Positions 1 to 12,247 of a stretch of DNA of 64,000 nt are shown here, in pieces. The number at the start of each line of letters is the position of its first letter. Position 1 is the stretch's first letter. The position numbers and the translations under genes are program-made. The notes below the pieces were generated by a model. The model had not been told where the DNA came from. It ran no database searches and saw only the letters and a program-made list of their open reading frames with translations. This DNA is from Gammaproteobacteria bacterium (GTDB lineage Bacteria > Pseudomonadota > Gammaproteobacteria > SZUA-229), in NCBI GenBank assembly GCA_029881795.1, contig JAOULX010000001.1, forward strand, positions 328,723 through 392,722, written 5' to 3'.

Positions 1-46
1 CAGTGAATTAACTAAAATTAACTAGTTCGATTTGTTTAGTAAAAAC

Positions 47-73
47 AGCCCGGTAATTTAACTGGGCTTTTTT
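47..73 (+). terminator. Rho-independent terminator
   Basis: An 8-bp stem (47-54 with 61-68, one G-T pair) closes a 6-base loop and is followed by six T. It would end a plus-strand transcript entering from the left of the window. Confidence 0.75.
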
Positions 74-200
74 ATGTTTTATGAGAGCTAATCGGACTTA
101 TAAGACAGGCATAAAATGATTATTTATACTAAGATATAACGAATGTTGAAATTTGATTTTATGTTACAAATAATAATTACTGATAATTAAGGGGAATAAG

Positions 201-725
201 ATGTTGAAAAAACTATCGCTTTGTTTGTTATTAAGTGGAGTCGCTGTGCTCAGTGTCAGTCAGTCAGCTTATGCCATGCGTCAGCCGGCGATGGATTCTG
301 CCTTGCAGGCGCTGGATGATGCAGAAAAAATTCTCCAAGGAGCCGAAGCCAATAAAGGCGGACACCGGGTTAAGGCATTACAACTGATTAAAAAAGCACA
401 GCGAGAAGTCAGACAAGGTATCCGTTTTGCGAATACTCGGGCTGCTGATCTGGAGCTGAAACAAAGAAGAGAACGTGAGGCAAGAGAAGCCCTAAGGCTG
501 CAAAATGAAGCGAGAGAGCGGGAAAGAAGAGAGCGTGAACTCAGAGAAAGAAGAAATGCCCGACCTGTTGATCGTAATGATCGACGTCGTGATGAAGCTG
601 CATCAGCACGCGACAGAAAATATAATAACTGTATCAAACAGGCCAGAAATAATGACAGAAGGATTGATGCCTGTAATAAACAGTTCGGTCAAGAACGTCG
701 TGAGCCAGTTCGTGAAAGAAGATAG
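201..725 (+). CDS. Small exported Arg/Glu-rich helical protein
   Basis: The 174-residue product starts with a typical signal peptide (KK, hydrophobic stretch, then AYA before residue 26), so it is probably periplasmic. Residues about 30-75 contain a KGGHR..AL.LI..A motif seen in small secreted helical proteins of proteobacteria. Residues about 80-135 are a highly charged Arg/Glu segment predicted to be a long helix or coiled coil, and two cysteines lie near the C-terminus. A GGGG ribosome-binding site sits 9 bases before the ATG. It stands alone, convergent with aroE. Function unknown; the charged region is low-complexity and gives no homology clue. Confidence 0.75.
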   Translation: MLKKLSLCLLLSGVAVLSVSQSAYAMRQPAMDSALQALDDAEKILQGAEANKGGHRVKALQLIKKAQREVRQGIRFANTRAADLELKQRREREAREALRLQNEARERERRERELRERRNARPVDRNDRRRDEAASARDRKYNNCIKQARNNDRRIDACNKQFGQERREPVRERR

Positions 726-757
726 GTGACTTAGAAAAAAATCTGATCTGCTGCCGA

Positions 758-1591
758 TTACATATTGCGGCGGATTGAGGTTATCACCGGTTTTGTATCC
801 GGCCTGATATGTCTCCAGCAATAAAATGATTCGGCGGCCTGTTCAACTAACATACCCAGGCCGTCGAGTATTTTCGTTGCGTTATTTTGCTTTGCCCACA
901 GCATAAACGGCGTGTCTTCTTTGCCATACATCATGTCATAAGCGGTACTGGTATTCTTTAGCAGCTTTTCAGGCAGCGGCGGCAAGTCACCACTTAAACT
1001 GGCTGATGTGCCGTTAATAATAATATCAAACTGCAGCCCTTCGAGCGCTGTGTATTCAGATGTTTCGATATGAAATATATCAGAAAAATCCTCAGCTAAA
1101 TCCTCAGCCCGTTGCAGGGTCCGGTTAGCGATAAGCAAGCGATCAGGTCGTTGCTGAATAAAGGGCTCAAGTATACCGCGGACTGCACCGCCAGCACCGA
1201 GGATAAGAATATCCTTATTCGCCAGTTCGGTATCGTGATTTTGCATTAAGTCACGCACCAGTCCAATGCCATCGGTATTGTCACCGGTATAATTATTCGT
1301 TGCATTGAGGATGAGCGTATTGACTGCTCCGGCTCGACGGGCGCGCTCGGTTAGCTGGTTAGCGATTTTAAAGGCATGTTCTTTTAACGGTACGGTAATA
1401 TTTAAACCTTTACCATTATTCTGCTGGAATCGCGCGACTGCATCGCTGAAGTCATCGGTTTCGACCTGAATTTTTTCGTAGCTCAACTGTTGACGTGTTT
1501 GGGCTGCAAATTGCTGGTGGATTTGCGGTGATTTACTGTGCGTTATTGGGTTTCCCATGACGGCATAGCGGTCGATAGTGATATTAGGCAT
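758..1591 (-). CDS. aroE: Shikimate dehydrogenase
   Basis: Catalyses NADPH-dependent reduction of 3-dehydroshikimate to shikimate in chorismate synthesis. From the chosen ATG the product is 277 residues, normal for the family. The catalytic pair is visible as K70 (TVPLKEHA) and D107 (GDNTDGIG), and the NADP-binding GAGGA loop is at 132-136. An upstream in-frame start at 1636 would add 15 residues inside hemB; the ATG at 1591 gives the conserved N-terminus (YAVMGNPITHSKSP) and lies 4 bases after the hemB stop, so it is preferred. It is the last gene of the minus-strand hem run. Confidence 0.95.
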   Translation of the reverse strand: MPNITIDRYAVMGNPITHSKSPQIHQQFAAQTRQQLSYEKIQVETDDFSDAVARFQQNNGKGLNITVPLKEHAFKIANQLTERARRAGAVNTLILNATNNYTGDNTDGIGLVRDLMQNHDTELANKDILILGAGGAVRGILEPFIQQRPDRLLIANRTLQRAEDLAEDFSDIFHIETSEYTALEGLQFDIIINGTSASLSGDLPPLPEKLLKNTSTAYDMMYGKEDTPFMLWAKQNNATKILDGLGMLVEQAAESFYCWRHIRPDTKPVITSIRRNM

Positions 1592-1595
1592 GGAC

Positions 1596-2636
<1,041 letters not shown>

Positions 2637-2659
2637 TTAGGGTTTTGGTCATTATACAG

Positions 2660-3280
2660 TCATTTTTTTCTGTTGTCTGAAACCACATCCAGAGTATGCG
2701 GAGTGTACCTCGCATGGCTGGTTTTTGCGAAAAATTCAGGCAGGTCCAGAATATAACTGCTATCAGGCAGCTGCAGATTAAAATCCCAGTATTGCTGTAA
2801 TGTAATCGCTTTAGCGTTGTTTGCTGGCTGAATAGCAGGATAGTGAGGAAACGCGGTGGCATCAATATGTGACAGCATATGGGAGCGATCGGAACTAAAG
2901 TGCTGATGATATTCTGAAGCCGGTATTAAACGAAACAGTGGTGAGTATGACGCGGCTTCGGCTATGAGCGGTGGAAAACTCAGTCGAAAATAATGGCTGG
3001 CCGGGCAGGGAAAGTGAGCCAGCGTTTCAAAATCATAAATAAAAAAATCAGTCGCTGTAGTGTGCAATAAAACAACATGGTAATCCCAGATAAGAGGCTG
3101 ATGCAATGAGCCTCTCTGCTGATTAAAAACAGCGACCTGTCTGCTCTGGTTACTGATAAAAACGACGTCCAGTTCAGTAGCCGGTACAGCCTGGCTAAGT
3201 AATAAATCAACCAGCTTCCAGATATTTTCCTCACAAAATTGTTTTGTGTAAACACAATCAGTTTTGTCTGGTGCTGGCAT
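2660..3280 (-). CDS. Protein N-terminal glutamine amidohydrolase (NTAQ1 family)
   Basis: NTAQ1 enzymes deamidate N-terminal glutamine of proteins to glutamate, feeding the N-degron pathway. The 206-residue product keeps the family blocks nearly unchanged: CVY..QFCEENIWKL with nucleophile C16, IWDYHVVLLH with H68, FIYDFET with D83, and FR.I.A..Y...F.SDRSHM near 140. These match the Cys-His-Asp triad known from the eukaryotic enzyme, and the length is the same as in eukaryotes. Its ATG overlaps the stop of the upstream HopJ-family gene by one base (TAATG), so the two are likely co-translated. Substrates in a bacterium are not known from sequence; coupling to a Bpt/ClpS N-degron route is inference. 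Confidence 0.92.
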   Translation of the reverse strand: MPAPDKTDCVYTKQFCEENIWKLVDLLLSQAVPATELDVVFISNQSRQVAVFNQQRGSLHQPLIWDYHVVLLHTTATDFFIYDFETLAHFPCPASHYFRLSFPPLIAEAASYSPLFRLIPASEYHQHFSSDRSHMLSHIDATAFPHYPAIQPANNAKAITLQQYWDFNLQLPDSSYILDLPEFFAKTSHARYTPHTLDVVSDNRKK

Positions 3281-3639
3281 TATTTTTTTATTAACGCGGT
3301 CTCGTCAAATTTTACGCCAGTCCAGCCATGCTGCATAAAATTGCGAATATTGGCGTGATCTGAACCCAGCGAGTTCTGTAAAACATCGTGCCGGTAATAG
3401 TCACCAAAACAATGCAGAGTCTGCTGTTCTGTCAGCTGGTTGATCTCAGCAAATGCAAAGATCTTGCAGGAGCCTTCATTAGTACCGGCTTCATTGATCG
3501 CCATATTGCTGCCGAGGCCATTGGTAAAACGGCTCGGCGTGTAATTATAGTCAGACTCGATGGCTTCAATAACCTGATTGAAGCTGACACTTTCCGCGGA
3601 GCTGGCGAGTTGTTGTAATAGTTGTTCGGTCTTTGTCAT
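3280..3639 (-). CDS. HopJ type III effector family protein
   Basis: The 119-residue protein matches the HopJ family: F..VI..I...Y.Y.P..F.NG, then NEGSCKIFAFA..N.L....TL..FG..YR.DVL....G.DH.NIR.FM..GW.G..F. Despite the name, such genes are chromosomal and widespread in gammaproteobacteria that lack type III secretion, so an effector role is not implied. It lies 6 bases after hemF and overlaps the N-terminal glutamine amidase gene by one base, placing it in the haem operon. Biochemical function unknown. Confidence 0.85.
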   Translation of the reverse strand: MTKTEQLLQQLASSAESVSFNQVIEAIESDYNYTPSRFTNGLGSNMAINEAGTNEGSCKIFAFAEINQLTEQQTLHCFGDYYRHDVLQNSLGSDHANIRNFMQHGWTGVKFDETALIKK

Positions 3640-3645
3640 AGTGAT

Positions 3646-5131
<1,486 letters not shown>

Positions 5132-5132
<1 letters not shown>

Positions 5133-7627
5133 TATTGACTGTCGGTTTTTTTCTTGGTTGTCTTTTTCTTAGTAGTGGCTTTCTTTTTTGTTGTTGTTTT
5201 CTTTTTAGCCGTGCTCTTCTTTTTCGTGGTTGTTTTTTTCTTGGCAGTGGATTTCTTTTTAGTCACAGTCTTTTTCTTCGTGACTTTTTTCTTTGCGGCG
5301 GCTTTTTTCTTGAGTTTCTTCTTGCCCTTGCGTTCTGGTGCAGCGGCTAATAATTCCTCGCATTCTTTCAGGGTCAGTGATTTAGGTTCGCGATCTTTAG
5401 GGATCTTGGCATTCTTTTCACCGTTGGTGATATACGGGCCAAATCTGCCGTTAAGAACTTCTATATCAGTGCCTTCAAAAGAATTGATGTATTTGTTAGC
5501 TTCGAATTCTTTCTTTTCTTTTACCAGAACCAGTGCATCTTCAAGTCCGATATTATAGGCGTCGATGCCACGGTCCTGATATTCTTTGCGAATCGAGACA
5601 AAGGTATTGTTGAATTTTACGTACGGGCCAAAACGTCCTACGTTGGCAGAGACTTCCTCGCCATCTGCTGTTTGTCCGAGAATTCTCGGGAATACAAACA
5701 GTTCTTCGTAGTTGCTCATGTCAATCTGGTTCATTTTTTGACCAGGCTTGAGGCTGGCAAAGGCCGGTTTTTCTTCGTCATCCTTATCGCCGATCTGCAC
5801 AAACGGGCCATAAGGTCCCATTCGTACGGTGATAGGTTTGCCGGTTTTTGAATCAGTGCCGATCAGGCGTGACTGAGCAACATCGGCACGGCTGACATTT
5901 TCTTCGATATGATCAACCTGTTGCTTAAACGGGGTCCAGAAGTTTTGCATTAACGGAACCCAGTCTTCTTCACCACGAGAGACTGCGTCGAGTTCGTCTT
6001 CTAATTCGGCAGTAAAACTGTAATCGACATATTTGGTGAAATGTTCTGTCAGAAAACCGTTAACAATGCGACCGATATCGGTTGGGGTAAAACGCCGGTT
6101 TTCCAGCTCTGCATAATTTCTGTTTTGCAGTGTTGAGATAATTGATGCGTAGGTTGAAGGCCGGCCTATGCCGTATTCTTCAAGTGTTTTTACCAGACTG
6201 GCTTCTGAAAAACGCGGTGGTGGTTCAGTAAAATGCTGTTCGGTGAGGATATCAATGAGTTTAATTTTCTCGCCTTGTTCCAATGGCGGCAGCAGTTTTT
6301 CATTGTCTTCATTATTGCTGTCATCGGTATCTTCGAGATACAGCGCCATGAAGCCGGCGTGTTTAATAGTCGAGCCGTTAGCGCGAAAACGGTAGCGATC
6401 CGAGCCACAGTCCAAATCAACTGCTACCGTGTCCATGGTGGCGTGAATCATCTGGCAGGCCATGGTGCGTTTCCAGATCAGTTCATAGAGTTTGTACTGG
6501 TCCGGTTTTAAATGTGATTTGATCTCTTCTGGCAGGTGGTTGACGGAAGTCGGGCGGATAGCTTCATGCGCTTCCTGCGCGTTTTTAGATTTGGTTTTAA
6601 AGGTGCGCACTTCATCGGGCAGATTGTCTTTGCCGTATTTGCTTTCTATTAATGCCCGCAGCTCTTCTATCGCTTCCTGCGCCAGGTGTACCGCATCGGT
6701 ACGCATATAGGTAATTAAACCAACGGTTTCACCACCGATGTCGATCCCTTCATAAAGCTGCTGTGCTGTACGCATGGTACGTTGCGCTGAAAAGCGCAGT
6801 TTTCTGGCGGCTTCCTGTTGCAAGGTCGAGGTTGTAAAAGGAGGTGCAGGGTTGCGTTTGCGCTGTTTCTTTTCAACTTTTGCAACGCTCAGATTGCCGT
6901 TTGCCGCATCCAGCATGGTTTGCTTTGCAGCAACACTGTCTTTTTCGTTATTAAAGGTAAATTGCTTGACCTTTTCATTGTCGAAAACCGTGAGCTTTGC
7001 TGAAATAGCTTTTGCATCTTTTTCTGTCTGCGCATCAATGCTCCAATATTCCTGAGGCTCAAAGGCTTCGATTTCTTCCTCGCGCTCAACCAATAAACGC
7101 AAGGCCGGACTTTGTACACGGCCGGCAGATAAACCACGCTGAACTTTTTTCCACAGTAGTGGTGACAGATTAAAACCGACAAGATAATCCAGACCGCGCC
7201 GAGCCTGCTGAGCATTCACCATGCTCATATCAAGTTCGCGTGGATTGGCGACTGCATGTTGCAGGGCGCGCTTTGTCACTTCGTTAAAAACAACACGATG
7301 GACGGTTTTGTTTTCAAGTAAACCCTGTTCGTTTAATAGTTCGTACAGGTGCCAGGATATGGCTTCTCCCTCGCGGTCCTGATCGGTTGCGAGATAGAGG
7401 GTGTCGGCTTTCTTAAGGGCTTTTTTTATCGCGTCGACGTGTTTTTCGTTTTTTTCGATAACCTGATATTTCATTTTGAAATCATTATCGGTTTCGATTG
7501 CGCCTTCTTTCGGGATTAAATCGCGCAGGTGTCCGTACGATGCAAGGATTTGAAAGTCATTGCCCAAGTATTTTTTTATGGTTTTTGATTTTGCAGGTGA
7601 CTCTACAATAACCAGATTGGTGCTCAT
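5132..7627 (-). CDS. topA: DNA topoisomerase I
   Basis: Type IA topoisomerase that relaxes negative supercoils. The 831-residue protein has the Toprim domain at the N-terminus (VESPAKSKTIKKYLG; DQDREGEAISWHL), the catalytic tyrosine Y307 in TYMRTDA, and EYGIGRPSTYAS. Three C-terminal repeats (GPYGPFVQ, GRFGPYVKF, GRFGPYITNG) follow. The tetracysteine zinc fingers of E. coli TopA are absent; the last 65 or so residues are instead a lysine-rich tail of repeated KKKTTTKKK units that probably binds DNA non-specifically. smg and dprA lie upstream, tsaC overlaps downstream. Confidence 0.97.
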
Positions 7628-7662
7628 ATATTTATTTTTTTCGTTGATGTTTAATGTGATTG

Positions 7663-8145
7663 TTAATGGATATAATCCAGACCCTGATCAAACACAAGGC
7701 TTTCCATCCAGGCGTAGGCATTCTCTTCACCAGGGTGGTTAAACAGCACGATCATAACGATCCATTTTAATTGTTCAATATCAACCTGGGTGTCGAGTGC
7801 TAATACTCGGTCGAGCACCAGCTCACGGGTTAACGGTGTCAATATGCCGGTTTGCTCAAGATGCAGTAAGAAGCCGATACCTTCCTGATCGAGCAGTGAC
7901 ATTTCTTCCTGGCTGATGACCCGCATCGCTGTCGATGTGAGAGGGGTAAGCTCGGCAATATCCTGCAACTCGGCCAGATCTTCAAGCCAGTCAAAGGCTT
8001 TGTTGATAGCCATTTGTGGAAAACCCAGTTCCTCAAGACGAATTTCTGCCAGATCGCGGGCCGATTCGTGGGCTTGTTCTTCGATGTCATCCCCAATGTA
8101 GTGTTCGAACAGGAACATAAGGACATCAACAACATTTTGTTTCAT
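7663..8145 (-). CDS. smg: Smg family protein (DUF494)
   Basis: A 160-residue acidic helical protein starting MKQNVVDVLMFLFEHY, the conserved N-terminus of Smg/DUF494. The family is found between dprA and topA in many gammaproteobacteria, as here. An in-frame start at 8202 would lie inside dprA; the ATG at 8145, preceded by an AGAGAG purine stretch and 4 bases from the dprA stop, is chosen. The family has no established biochemical function. Confidence 0.92.
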   Translation of the reverse strand: MKQNVVDVLMFLFEHYIGDDIEEQAHESARDLAEIRLEELGFPQMAINKAFDWLEDLAELQDIAELTPLTSTAMRVISQEEMSLLDQEGIGFLLHLEQTGILTPLTRELVLDRVLALDTQVDIEQLKWIVMIVLFNHPGEENAYAWMESLVFDQGLDYIH

Positions 8146-8149
8146 TCGT

Positions 8150-9256
8150 TTAATCTCTCTTGCCAAGCCGGGTATATAAGCCGTTGCTGGCAACAATATC
8201 ACCTTGTAGTTCCAGTATTAACAGCATGGAAGCAATATTTGCTGCGCTAAACCCCGTACACACTGAAATACTGTCGATATCGATGGGATCGTAACCCATG
8301 CAGCCTAATAATTTCTGGTACTCTGGATCGGGGTCTTTAGTCGGGTTTGCCCGATTTTCGCCTGTAGTATCACCCGAAGTGTTATCTTTTACCAGTATTT
8401 GCAATTCTTCTAACACGTCATCGGCTGTTTCAACCAGCTTTGCACCTTGTTTTATCAGGGCGTGACAGCCTTTTATTGCCGGGTTGTGAATAGAGCCGGG
8501 AATAGCGAAGACCTCTTTGTTTTGCTCAATCGCATGTCGCGCGGTTATCAGTGTGCCGCTTTTAATGGCTGCCTCGACCACCAGAACACCGAGGCTGAGG
8601 CCGCTGATGATACGGTTTCGTAGCGGGAACAGACCGGCATGCGGGGCGGTGCCCAGTGGTTGCTCTGAGATTAATGCGCCCTGTTCGCAAATCTGATGAG
8701 CCAGCTGTCGATGCTCTGCCGGATACACGCGGTCCAGACCGGTGGCCACCACCGCAATAGTGCCGGCAATACCTTTGAGAGCGCCACGATGACTGGCGGC
8801 ATCTATCCCGCGGGCAAGTCCACTGGTTATGGTCAGGCCATTGGCAGAGAGGTGTTGCGCAAAGGCTTCGGCCGTTTTTTCACCGCCAGCACTGGGGGAG
8901 CGGCTGCCGACCATGGCCAGCTGTGGTTGGTAGAGATAATCAATGTCGCCATTAACAAACAATACTTTGGGTGGGTTGCTTATGTTTTTTAACTGCGCCG
9001 GATAGCGCTCGTCAGTTATCGGCAAGACGTGATGATGATCTTGCTGTGCCCACTCAAGCATGGCATTAATTTTTTCAGGTTCGGCAGAGTTGAGCTGAGA
9101 AATCTGGTGCGCGGTAAACTTCAGTTCTTTTAAAGAGGATTCGCCGGCATGAATAAGCTGACTTAAAGTCGAGCAAGCCTGCAGAGCGGATAAGAGTTTG
9201 TCTGAACTTAAACCGCCCATTAATGAAATCGTTAACCAGTCTTTTAAATCATCCAT
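8150..9256 (-). CDS. dprA: DNA processing protein DprA/Smf
   Basis: DprA loads RecA on incoming single-stranded DNA during natural transformation. The 368-residue product has an N-terminal helical SAM-like region, a Rossmann-fold core with MVGSRSPS, SGLARGIDAASHRGAL, ATGLDRVYPAEH, FPLRNRIISGLS, VVEAAIKSGTLITARHA and VFAIPGSI, and a C-terminal winged-helix domain (residues about 305-365). Presence does not prove competence, since dprA is widely conserved. It is flanked by the LysM gene upstream and smg downstream. Confidence 0.96.
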   Translation of the reverse strand: MDDLKDWLTISLMGGLSSDKLLSALQACSTLSQLIHAGESSLKELKFTAHQISQLNSAEPEKINAMLEWAQQDHHHVLPITDERYPAQLKNISNPPKVLFVNGDIDYLYQPQLAMVGSRSPSAGGEKTAEAFAQHLSANGLTITSGLARGIDAASHRGALKGIAGTIAVVATGLDRVYPAEHRQLAHQICEQGALISEQPLGTAPHAGLFPLRNRIISGLSLGVLVVEAAIKSGTLITARHAIEQNKEVFAIPGSIHNPAIKGCHALIKQGAKLVETADDVLEELQILVKDNTSGDTTGENRANPTKDPDPEYQKLLGCMGYDPIDIDSISVCTGFSAANIASMLLILELQGDIVASNGLYTRLGKRD

Positions 9257-9320
9257 GAGGCAGTTTAGTCAGAATCTCGGACCTCGTGTCCGACAGACTA
9301 TTGATCTCTGTCGGTTGGTT

Positions 9321-10649
9321 TTACTTATAAGGTGTGCGAACCACATCGTTGCGTTTAATAACCCGTGAGGCTTCGAGAATCAGGCCATAGCTGACACGAT
9401 CAAAGGTTTTAAATAGCATGATCATGCCGCTGCGTTCATTCGGCAGTTTGACTTTAACCTTGCCTTCCTGGCGTTCAAAACGATTGCGTATGGTTTCGCC
9501 CTGCGTATAGGTCGACAATATATTGCCGACCGCGACGCCGTTGCGCTTACCCAGATTAATAACGGCTATCTGGTATTGTGCGATGCTGGAGATGGCGTCA
9601 AACAGTGAAATAATCTGACCTTCTACCTGCTCCTCGGGTGGTTTCGGGAAAAACAGGTTATTTAATTCAGAATGGTCGGTTGCCAGCAAGCGGTCGCCGA
9701 CAATGATTTCCCGCGAGGCTTTTATGATGCGACCACTGGCCGGGCTATCGTATTTTGAAATACTGGCTTCACCGGCATAGATGACTTCGTAGCCAAGTAT
9801 GCTGCCCGATGCGGGATCAACTAATTCAGAGCCTTTGCGGTATATATTGTATCGCAGGTTTTCTCGGTCGAGCTCGCCCTGAATATAAATGCGGTTGCCC
9901 TGGCTGAGAATCAGGTGTTTGTCATCACTGCCAATAATATAGGGTGCATCCTGCCATTGCTCGAGAGTAACGACCTGAGGTTTGGTGGTGAACTGTTCAA
10001 TGGCATCATTGGGGATGGTTTTGATGCTTTCTTTTAAGTCGGTACTGCGGATTCGCGGTGAGAGTTTGATTTGTTTTAGCGGACCTTCTTTATGAACACG
10101 CTCAAAACTATTGGTTTCGGTTTGTTTATCGCTTTGCGTATTGACGGCAGCGCTGCTGTTGACGACCTGTCCATCGCGAGAAACCTGGAAAACAGGCTGG
10201 CCATTAAGGTAAATTAAACTGATAATATCACCAGGAAATATCAGATGAGGGTTATTTATCTGCGGGTTTTTGGCCCACAGCTCGGGCCAGTACCAGGGAT
10301 CGTTTAGAAAGTAGCCGGCAATACCCCATAATGTGTCGCCTGATTTAACAAGGTATTCGCGTGGCGTTGCTTCGCGGATATTGGCAACGACTTCAGGCGT
10401 TAGTGTGGCAGTGGTTTCCTCGGTATCGCTGGTGGCAGCGGCGTCTTCTGAGATTGGGGCCGTGCTTTCAGATTCGGATTCAGGCAGACCGACAATGATC
10501 GGTTGCGAGTCTTCTGCTTGCAGGCTGGAATCAGTGATGGCCGTGTCATCGGCACGGGCTAGCTGGCTTGAGCAGATCGATATTGACAGCAGCGAACAGA
10601 TTGCCAGGATGAGTAGCGGATTATTTAGTATTTTTTGTTGAATCCCCAA
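9321..10649 (-). CDS. LysM-domain exported protein
   Basis: A 442-residue protein with an N-terminal hydrophobic signal segment (residues about 12-33), an acidic linker rich in Ser, Thr and Glu, and one LysM domain at about 98-145 (YLVKSGDTLWGIAGYFL through FPGDIISLIYLNGQP), which binds peptidoglycan. The remaining 290 residues form a conserved C-terminal region ending with KTFDRVSYGLIL. This LysM protein next to dprA and divergent from def is a conserved arrangement in gammaproteobacteria. The exact role in the cell envelope is not known. Confidence 0.88.
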   Translation of the reverse strand: MGIQQKILNNPLLILAICSLLSISICSSQLARADDTAITDSSLQAEDSQPIIVGLPESESESTAPISEDAAATSDTEETTATLTPEVVANIREATPREYLVKSGDTLWGIAGYFLNDPWYWPELWAKNPQINNPHLIFPGDIISLIYLNGQPVFQVSRDGQVVNSSAAVNTQSDKQTETNSFERVHKEGPLKQIKLSPRIRSTDLKESIKTIPNDAIEQFTTKPQVVTLEQWQDAPYIIGSDDKHLILSQGNRIYIQGELDRENLRYNIYRKGSELVDPASGSILGYEVIYAGEASISKYDSPASGRIIKASREIIVGDRLLATDHSELNNLFFPKPPEEQVEGQIISLFDAISSIAQYQIAVINLGKRNGVAVGNILSTYTQGETIRNRFERQEGKVKVKLPNERSGMIMLFKTFDRVSYGLILEASRVIKRNDVVRTPYK

Positions 10650-10758
10650 GCTGATATCCTCATCATAATTCCGTGGTTTTCCAGAGTTTAGCTGATAAAC
10701 TTAAGGTATTAAAGTAGGTTTAGGCTTTTAGTTGATAATTTTTAAGGTGTAGGTAGAG

Positions 10759-11265
10759 ATGGCGATACTTCCCATTTTAGAGTTTCCAGACGACCGATTG
10801 CGTACGGTTGCGCGCCCGGTAGAGGTTGTCGATGATCAAATCCGCGCAGTTCTGGATGATATGCTGCAAACCATGTATGACGCACCGGGTATTGGTTTGG
10901 CAGCTACGCAGGTTAATATTCACCAGCGACTGATCGTAATTGATGTTTCAGAAGAGAAGAATCAGCCGCTTTATTTAGTTAATCCTGAGATTGTCGGCCT
11001 GCAGGGTATCGAAGAGATGGATGAGGGCTGTTTATCGGTGCCGGGTATCTACGAAACGGTGCAGCGCGCAGATCGGATCACAATAAAAGCGCTGGGTTAC
11101 GATGGTAACGTCTTTACGCTGGATGCAGAAGAGCTTCTGGCGGTCTGTATTCAGCATGAAATAGATCACCTGGATGGTAAATTATTTGTTGATTATTTAT
11201 CGCCACTAAAGCGCAACCGGATAAAGAAAAAGCTGGAAAAGCAACGCAAACAGGCTGCGAGTTAA
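10759..11265 (+). CDS. def: Peptide deformylase
   Basis: Removes the formyl group from the N-terminal methionine of nascent proteins. The 168-residue product shows all three family motifs: GIGLAATQV (I), EGCLSVPG (II, metal-binding Cys) and QHEIDHLDG (III, two metal-binding His and the catalytic Glu). It begins the plus-strand def-fmt-rsmB operon, divergent from the LysM gene, and the 109-base gap between them must hold both promoters. fmt, which adds the formyl group to initiator tRNA, follows. Confidence 0.97.
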   Translation: MAILPILEFPDDRLRTVARPVEVVDDQIRAVLDDMLQTMYDAPGIGLAATQVNIHQRLIVIDVSEEKNQPLYLVNPEIVGLQGIEEMDEGCLSVPGIYETVQRADRITIKALGYDGNVFTLDAEELLAVCIQHEIDHLDGKLFVDYLSPLKRNRIKKKLEKQRKQAAS

Positions 11266-11290
11266 GCCTCAACCAAGACACTGAATTCCT

Positions 11291-12247
11291 ATGCTAAAAA
11301 TAATTTATGCCGGTACACCGGATTTTTCTGTTGCTGCGTTACAGGCCCTGATCGACTCTGAACATGAAGTGGTTGCCGTTTATACACAGCCGGATCGGCC
11401 GGCCGGCCGTGGCCGAAAATTAACACCAAGCCCGGTCAAACAGCTGGCGCTGGAAAATGATATTGCTGTTTATCAGCCGTTAAACTTTAAAGCGCAACAG
11501 GATCGACAGCAGCTGATAGATTTAAAGGCCGACTTAATGGTGGTTGCAGCTTATGGCTTAATCTTGCCAGAAGCAATTTTAGCGGCGCCCCGGCTGGGAT
11601 GTATCAATATACACGCATCTATTTTGCCCCGCTGGCGCGGTGCAGCACCGATACAAAGGGCGATACTGGCCGGCGATAAGGAAACCGGTATTACCATTAT
11701 GCAAATGGATATCGGTCTGGATACCGGCGATATGCTGTCGAAATCGGTGTGTGAGATTAACAACGATATGACAGCTTCACAATTACATGACCGGCTGATG
11801 GAAATGGGTGGTCGTGCATTAATGGAGATTATGCCTGCGATCGAGAATCAGACACTTGAGCCTGAAAAGCAGGATGAGGCACTGGTGACCTATGCAGAAA
11901 AACTGCAAAAGATAGAAGCCAAAATTAACTGGCAACACAGCGCCGAATTGATAGCGCGTCAGATCAGAGCGTTTAACGCCTGGCCGGTGTCGCAGACGGT
12001 TTATGATAATAAGGTCATGCGAATCTGGCAGGCGCATGTGGTCGATGCCTCAGAGCTGACAGCAAGCAACACAGCACAGCCAGGGCAGGTTATTGCAGTG
12101 CAGAAAAAAGCCTTTTATGTGATGACCGGTGATGGTGTGCTGGCGCTTACAGAAATTCAGATGCCGGGTAAAAAACCGATGCCTGCCGCGGCGTTTTTAA
12201 ATGCTCATGATCCGGCCTCTAAGATACTCGGTCTTGAGGCCGAATAA
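11291..12247 (+). CDS. fmt: Methionyl-tRNA formyltransferase
   Basis: Transfers a formyl group from 10-formyltetrahydrofolate to Met-tRNAfMet. The 318-residue protein starts with IIYAGTPDFSVAALQAL, contains the folate-site motif SILPRWRGAAPIQRAI near 110-125 with Asn and His just before it, and GITIMQMDIGLDTGDML near 136-152. The C-terminal tRNA-binding domain follows. It sits 25 bases after def, and its stop overlaps the rsmB start (TAATG). Confidence 0.97.
   Translation: MLKIIYAGTPDFSVAALQALIDSEHEVVAVYTQPDRPAGRGRKLTPSPVKQLALENDIAVYQPLNFKAQQDRQQLIDLKADLMVVAAYGLILPEAILAAPRLGCINIHASILPRWRGAAPIQRAILAGDKETGITIMQMDIGLDTGDMLSKSVCEINNDMTASQLHDRLMEMGGRALMEIMPAIENQTLEPEKQDEALVTYAEKLQKIEAKINWQHSAELIARQIRAFNAWPVSQTVYDNKVMRIWQAHVVDASELTASNTAQPGQVIAVQKKAFYVMTGDGVLALTEIQMPGKKPMPAAAFLNAHDPASKILGLEAE

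Noticed and set aside
281..637. Minus-strand open frame inside the first gene
   Set aside because: It mirrors the Arg/Glu codons of the plus-strand gene as Ser/Leu repeats and has no ribosome-binding site; it is a shadow.
5135..5558. Plus-strand frames rich in Phe and Val opposite the topA tail
   Set aside because: Antisense of the lysine repeats; low-complexity translation only.
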